From positions 1,178,001 through 1,242,000 of the forward strand of contig NZ_BSTD01000002.1 in the NCBI RefSeq assembly GCF_030269325.1: a stretch of DNA of 64,000 nt. The letters run 5' to 3'. A program made the translations under genes and the position numbers. Below the pieces are notes generated by a model. The model was not told where the DNA came from and made no database searches. It saw only the letters and a program-made list of their open reading frames with translations. Source of the stretch: Amycolatopsis sp. NBRC 101858 (lineage in GTDB: Bacteria; Actinomycetota; Actinomycetes; Mycobacteriales; Pseudonocardiaceae). How positions within the stretch are numbered: position 1 is the first letter of the stretch; each line of letters opens with the position of its first letter. Below, one piece after another: positions 61,526 through 64,000 of the stretch.

Positions 61526-62524
61526 CTACGACCCGGTCCTGGCTTTCCTGGCCCGGAACTGCAAGAGCACGGCGAGCACGATGATCACGCCTTTGGCGAT
61601 GTTCTGGATGTCGGTGTCCAGGTTGTTGAGCGTGAAGAGGTTGGACAGCACCGTGAAGATCAGCACGCCGATCAGGGTGCCGATCAGCGAACCGCGGCCG
61701 CCGGTGAGCAGGGTGCCGCCGATGACGACGGCCGCGATCGCGTCGAGCTCGTAGAACATGCCGTTGGTGGACGCGCCCGCCGTCGTCCGCGCGACGACCA
61801 TGAGCGCCGCGATCCCGCAGCACAGCCCGGCGACGCCGTAGACGAGCGCGAGGTGGCGCTTGACGTTGATGCCGGCCAGCCGCGACGCCTCGATGTTGCC
61901 GCCGACCGCGTAGGTCCGGCGGCCGAAGGTGGTGCGGTTGAGCACGACCCAGCCGACCGCGAACACCAGCGCGAACAGCCAGATCAGCACCGGGATGCCG
62001 AGCAGGTCACCGCGGAAGAAGGCGAGGAAGTCCTGGTCGGCGACCACCTGCGTGCGGCGGCCGCTGAGCCGCTCGGCGAGCCCGCGTGCCGAGACGTACA
62101 TCGCGAGCGTCGCGATGAACGGGACGACCTTGCCGTAGGAGACGAGCACGCCGTTGACCAGCCCGCAGCCGAGGCCGACCGCGAGTCCGCAGAGGACCAT
62201 GATCCACGGCCCGTAGGACTGGGTGGCCAGCGTGGTGAGCCAGACGCTCGACAAGGCGACGATCGAGCCGACGGACAGGTCGATGCCGCCGCTGATGATC
62301 ACGAACGTCATGCCGACGCTGACCACGCCGATCGCCGCGGCCAGCCGCAGGATCGTCGAGATGTTGCTTTCGGTGAAGAACAGCTCGGGCCGGGTGAACT
62401 GGCCGACCAGGCAGAGCACGACGAGCACCCCGGCCAGGCCGAGCAGCCGCGGGTCGGCCCGGAAGGAGAACCGCTTCCGTTCGACGGGAAGCGCTTCCTG
62501 TGGTGCTGCTTGCGTTTCGGTCAT
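61526..62524 (-). CDS. Sugar ABC transporter permease (RbsC-like)
   Basis: A 332-residue inner-membrane protein of the branched-chain/ribose permease family, with eight to ten hydrophobic segments and the conserved GMTFVIISGGIDLSVGSIVAL followed by the cytoplasmic-loop block NGVLVSYGKVVPFIATLAM. A second signature, NRTTFGRRTYAVGGN and EASRLAGINV, is the coupling loop for the ATPase. ATG 62524 overlaps the ATPase stop as ATGA. A perfect GGAAGCGCTTCC palindrome lies within its first 13 codons. Confidence 0.95.
   Translation of the reverse strand: MTETQAAPQEALPVERKRFSFRADPRLLGLAGVLVVLCLVGQFTRPELFFTESNISTILRLAAAIGVVSVGMTFVIISGGIDLSVGSIVALSSVWLTTLATQSYGPWIMVLCGLAVGLGCGLVNGVLVSYGKVVPFIATLAMYVSARGLAERLSGRRTQVVADQDFLAFFRGDLLGIPVLIWLFALVFAVGWVVLNRTTFGRRTYAVGGNIEASRLAGINVKRHLALVYGVAGLCCGIAALMVVARTTAGASTNGMFYELDAIAAVVIGGTLLTGGRGSLIGTLIGVLIFTVLSNLFTLNNLDTDIQNIAKGVIIVLAVLLQFRARKARTGS
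62487..62498. promoter_or_regulatory. Palindrome GGAAGCGCTTCC near permease start
   Basis: Perfect 12-base inverted repeat nine to thirteen codons into the permease gene. It encodes E-A-L-P with the rare codon CTT, exactly as at 57253. A LacI-family operator or roadblock site is the likeliest reading. Confidence 0.5.
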
Positions 62525-64000
62525 GCCGCGCTCCCCTCGAGAATCACGTCGAGCACCTCGGCCTCGGTCAGCCCCGCCGACGGCCGGTCGGCGAGGACAC
62601 GGCCCTCGCGCAGCACCAGCACCCGGTCGGACAGCCCGAGCACCTCGGGGATTTCACTGGACACCAGCACGATCGCGACACCGGTCGCGGCCAGCTCGTC
62701 GATCAGCCGGTAGAGCTCGGCGCGGGCGCCGACGTCGACGCCGCGCGTGGGCTCGTCGAGCAGCAGCACCTTGCAGCCGCGGACCAGCCACCGGGCGAGC
62801 ACCGCCTTCTGCTGGTTGCCGCCCGAGAGCGTGCGGACGATCCGGCGCGGGTCGGCGGGCCGCAGGTCGAGGCGCCGCAGGCTCGCGCCGGAGTCGTCCA
62901 GTTCCTTCGCGCGCTCGGTGAACCCGAGCTTCGAGTAGCGGCCGAGGCTGGCCAGGGTCACGTTGTGCGCCACCGAAAGGTCGAGCAGGAGGCCCTGGCT
63001 CTTGCGCTCCTCCGGAGCCAGCCCGATCCCCGCCTTGACAGCGGCCTGGACGTTGCCGGGGGTCAGCGCTTTTCCTTGGACGGTCACGGTTCCGCGGTCG
63101 GCCTTGCGCGCGCCGAAGATCGTCTCCAGCAGCTCGCTGCGGCCGGAACCGACCAGCCCGGCGATGCCGACGACCTCGCCCGCGTGGACGGTGAAGCCGA
63201 CGTCTTCGAACTCGCCTTCCCGGGTCAGCCCCTCGACTTCGAGGGCACGTTGGGACCGGTCGGCGTGGCCGTCGTGGCGCGGCCCGAAGACCGTCTCGAC
63301 CTTGCGCCCGGCCATCAGCGCGACCAGGTCGGCGGTCGGCGTCGTGCGGGCGTCGAGGCCGGTGCCGACGGTCCGGCCGTCCTTGAGCACGGTCACCCGG
63401 TGCCCGATCCGGCGCAGCTCCTCGAGCCGGTGCGAGATGTAGACGACCGCGACGCCGTCCGCGGTCAGCTCGCCGACGATGCGGAAGAGGTTGTCGACCT
63501 CCTCGCCGGCCAGCGCGGCGGTGGGCTCGTCCATCACGAGCAGCCGGGCGTCGTGGGCCAGCGCGCGGGCCATCGACACGAGCTGCTGCCCGGCGGCCGA
63601 CAGCTTGCCGACCTCGTGCCACGGCCGGATGCCGGGGTGGCCGAGCCGGGCCATCAGCCGGGCGGCTTCGTCACGGGCCTGGGAGATCCTGGTGAACCCG
63701 AACCGGGCGCGCTCGTGGCCGAGGAAGATGTTGTCCGCCACGGAAAGCCCGGGCACGAGGTCGAGCTCCTGGTACATCGTGGCGATGCCCAGACGCAGCG
63801 CGTCGACCGGGGTGCCGAGCGACACCGGCTCGCCCTGCCAGGTGATCTCCCCGGTGTCGGGCTGGTGCGCCCCGGCGAGGACCTTGATCAGCGTCGACTT
63901 CCCCGCGCCGTTCTGGCCGAGCAGGCAGTGCACCTCGCCGGGTTCGACGTCGAGGTCGACGCCGTCCAGCGCGCGCACCCCCGGGAAGGTCTTCACGATT
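62521..64000 (-). CDS. Sugar ABC transporter ATPase, two nucleotide-binding domains (5' end outside window)
   Basis: At least 493 residues of an RbsA/MglA-type ATPase with two fused ABC domains. The first domain has Walker A GQNGAGKSTLIKV, a degenerate signature (VGKLSAAGQQLVSMA) and Walker B LLVMDEP. The second has a modified P-loop GLVGSGRSELL, signature TLSGGNQQKAVLARWL and Walker B VLLLDEP, as usual for the family. The first in-window codons continue an open frame (V-K-T-F-P-G), so the true start lies beyond 64000. It couples ATP hydrolysis to import by the permease that follows it. Confidence 0.95.
   Translation of the reverse strand, partial: IVKTFPGVRALDGVDLDVEPGEVHCLLGQNGAGKSTLIKVLAGAHQPDTGEITWQGEPVSLGTPVDALRLGIATMYQELDLVPGLSVADNIFLGHERARFGFTRISQARDEAARLMARLGHPGIRPWHEVGKLSAAGQQLVSMARALAHDARLLVMDEPTAALAGEEVDNLFRIVGELTADGVAVVYISHRLEELRRIGHRVTVLKDGRTVGTGLDARTTPTADLVALMAGRKVETVFGPRHDGHADRSQRALEVEGLTREGEFEDVGFTVHAGEVVGIAGLVGSGRSELLETIFGARKADRGTVTVQGKALTPGNVQAAVKAGIGLAPEERKSQGLLLDLSVAHNVTLASLGRYSKLGFTERAKELDDSGASLRRLDLRPADPRRIVRTLSGGNQQKAVLARWLVRGCKVLLLDEPTRGVDVGARAELYRLIDELAATGVAIVLVSSEIPEVLGLSDRVLVLREGRVLADRPSAGLTEAEVLDVILEGSAA

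Overview
The window is very GC-rich actinomycete DNA with strong third-position G/C bias, GTG starts and many 4-bp ATGA/GTGA gene overlaps. It has no tRNA, rRNA, IS element or CRISPR array that I can see. The family mix and a recurrent 13-bp palindrome (GTCCACWGTGGAC) suggest a Pseudonocardiaceae member such as Amycolatopsis. That placement is inference from general knowledge, not from a search.

Region 1 (1-29142, minus strand) is one nonribosomal peptide gene cluster, read right to left. It contains a B12-dependent glutamate mutase pair (GlmS, GlmE), a class II aminoacyl-tRNA-synthetase-like enzyme without an anticodon domain, a glutamate-synthase-type FMN protein, an MFS exporter, an MbtH protein, a 6665-residue seven-module NRPS, and a final C-A-T-TE NRPS cut by the left edge. 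The assembly line has eight modules and no epimerase or methyltransferase domains. By eye the A-domain codes give Ser (module 1), Gly (module 3) and an Asn-type code (module 8). Together with glutamate mutase and the AsnRS-like enzyme, this suggests that 3-methylaspartate is made, amidated and loaded as 3-methylasparagine.

Region 2 (29143-36045, plus strand) diverges from region 1. It encodes a full-length class II lanthipeptide synthetase (LanM), then three short paralogous precursor-like peptides, then a large LuxR-family (LAL) regulator. None of the three peptides contains cysteine, although the LanM cyclase domain keeps its zinc ligands. This is the most unusual system in the window.

Region 3 (36046-46112, plus strand) holds a secreted GH106-like glycoside hydrolase behind a promoter with a LacI-type operator, a ferredoxin-reductase/desaturase operon with an inverted-repeat operator, three copies of the desaturase gene's 3' end, and a translationally coupled pair of unrecognised proteins, the first with a C-terminal membrane domain.

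Region 4 (46103-50580) holds two TetR-controlled divergent units, each with two visible operators. One pairs an FAD monooxygenase and an alpha/beta hydrolase with a TetR gene. The other pairs a quinone-oxidoreductase-like enzyme with a TetR gene. A small membrane protein lies between them.

Region 5 (50564-64000, minus strand) is a long sugar-catabolic operon: sugar ABC importer (ATPase cut by the right edge, permease, binding lipoprotein), Gfo/Idh/MocA dehydrogenase, two TIM-barrel sugar isomerases/epimerases, a two-domain laccase, a giant secreted ThuA/discoidin/PQQ-type sugar dehydrogenase/PKD/DUF1080 fusion, and a secreted cupredoxin with Ig-like repeats. GGAAGCGCTTCC palindromes inside coding sequence suggest LacI-family control. 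The enzyme set fits oxidative (3-keto-sugar type) glycoside catabolism.
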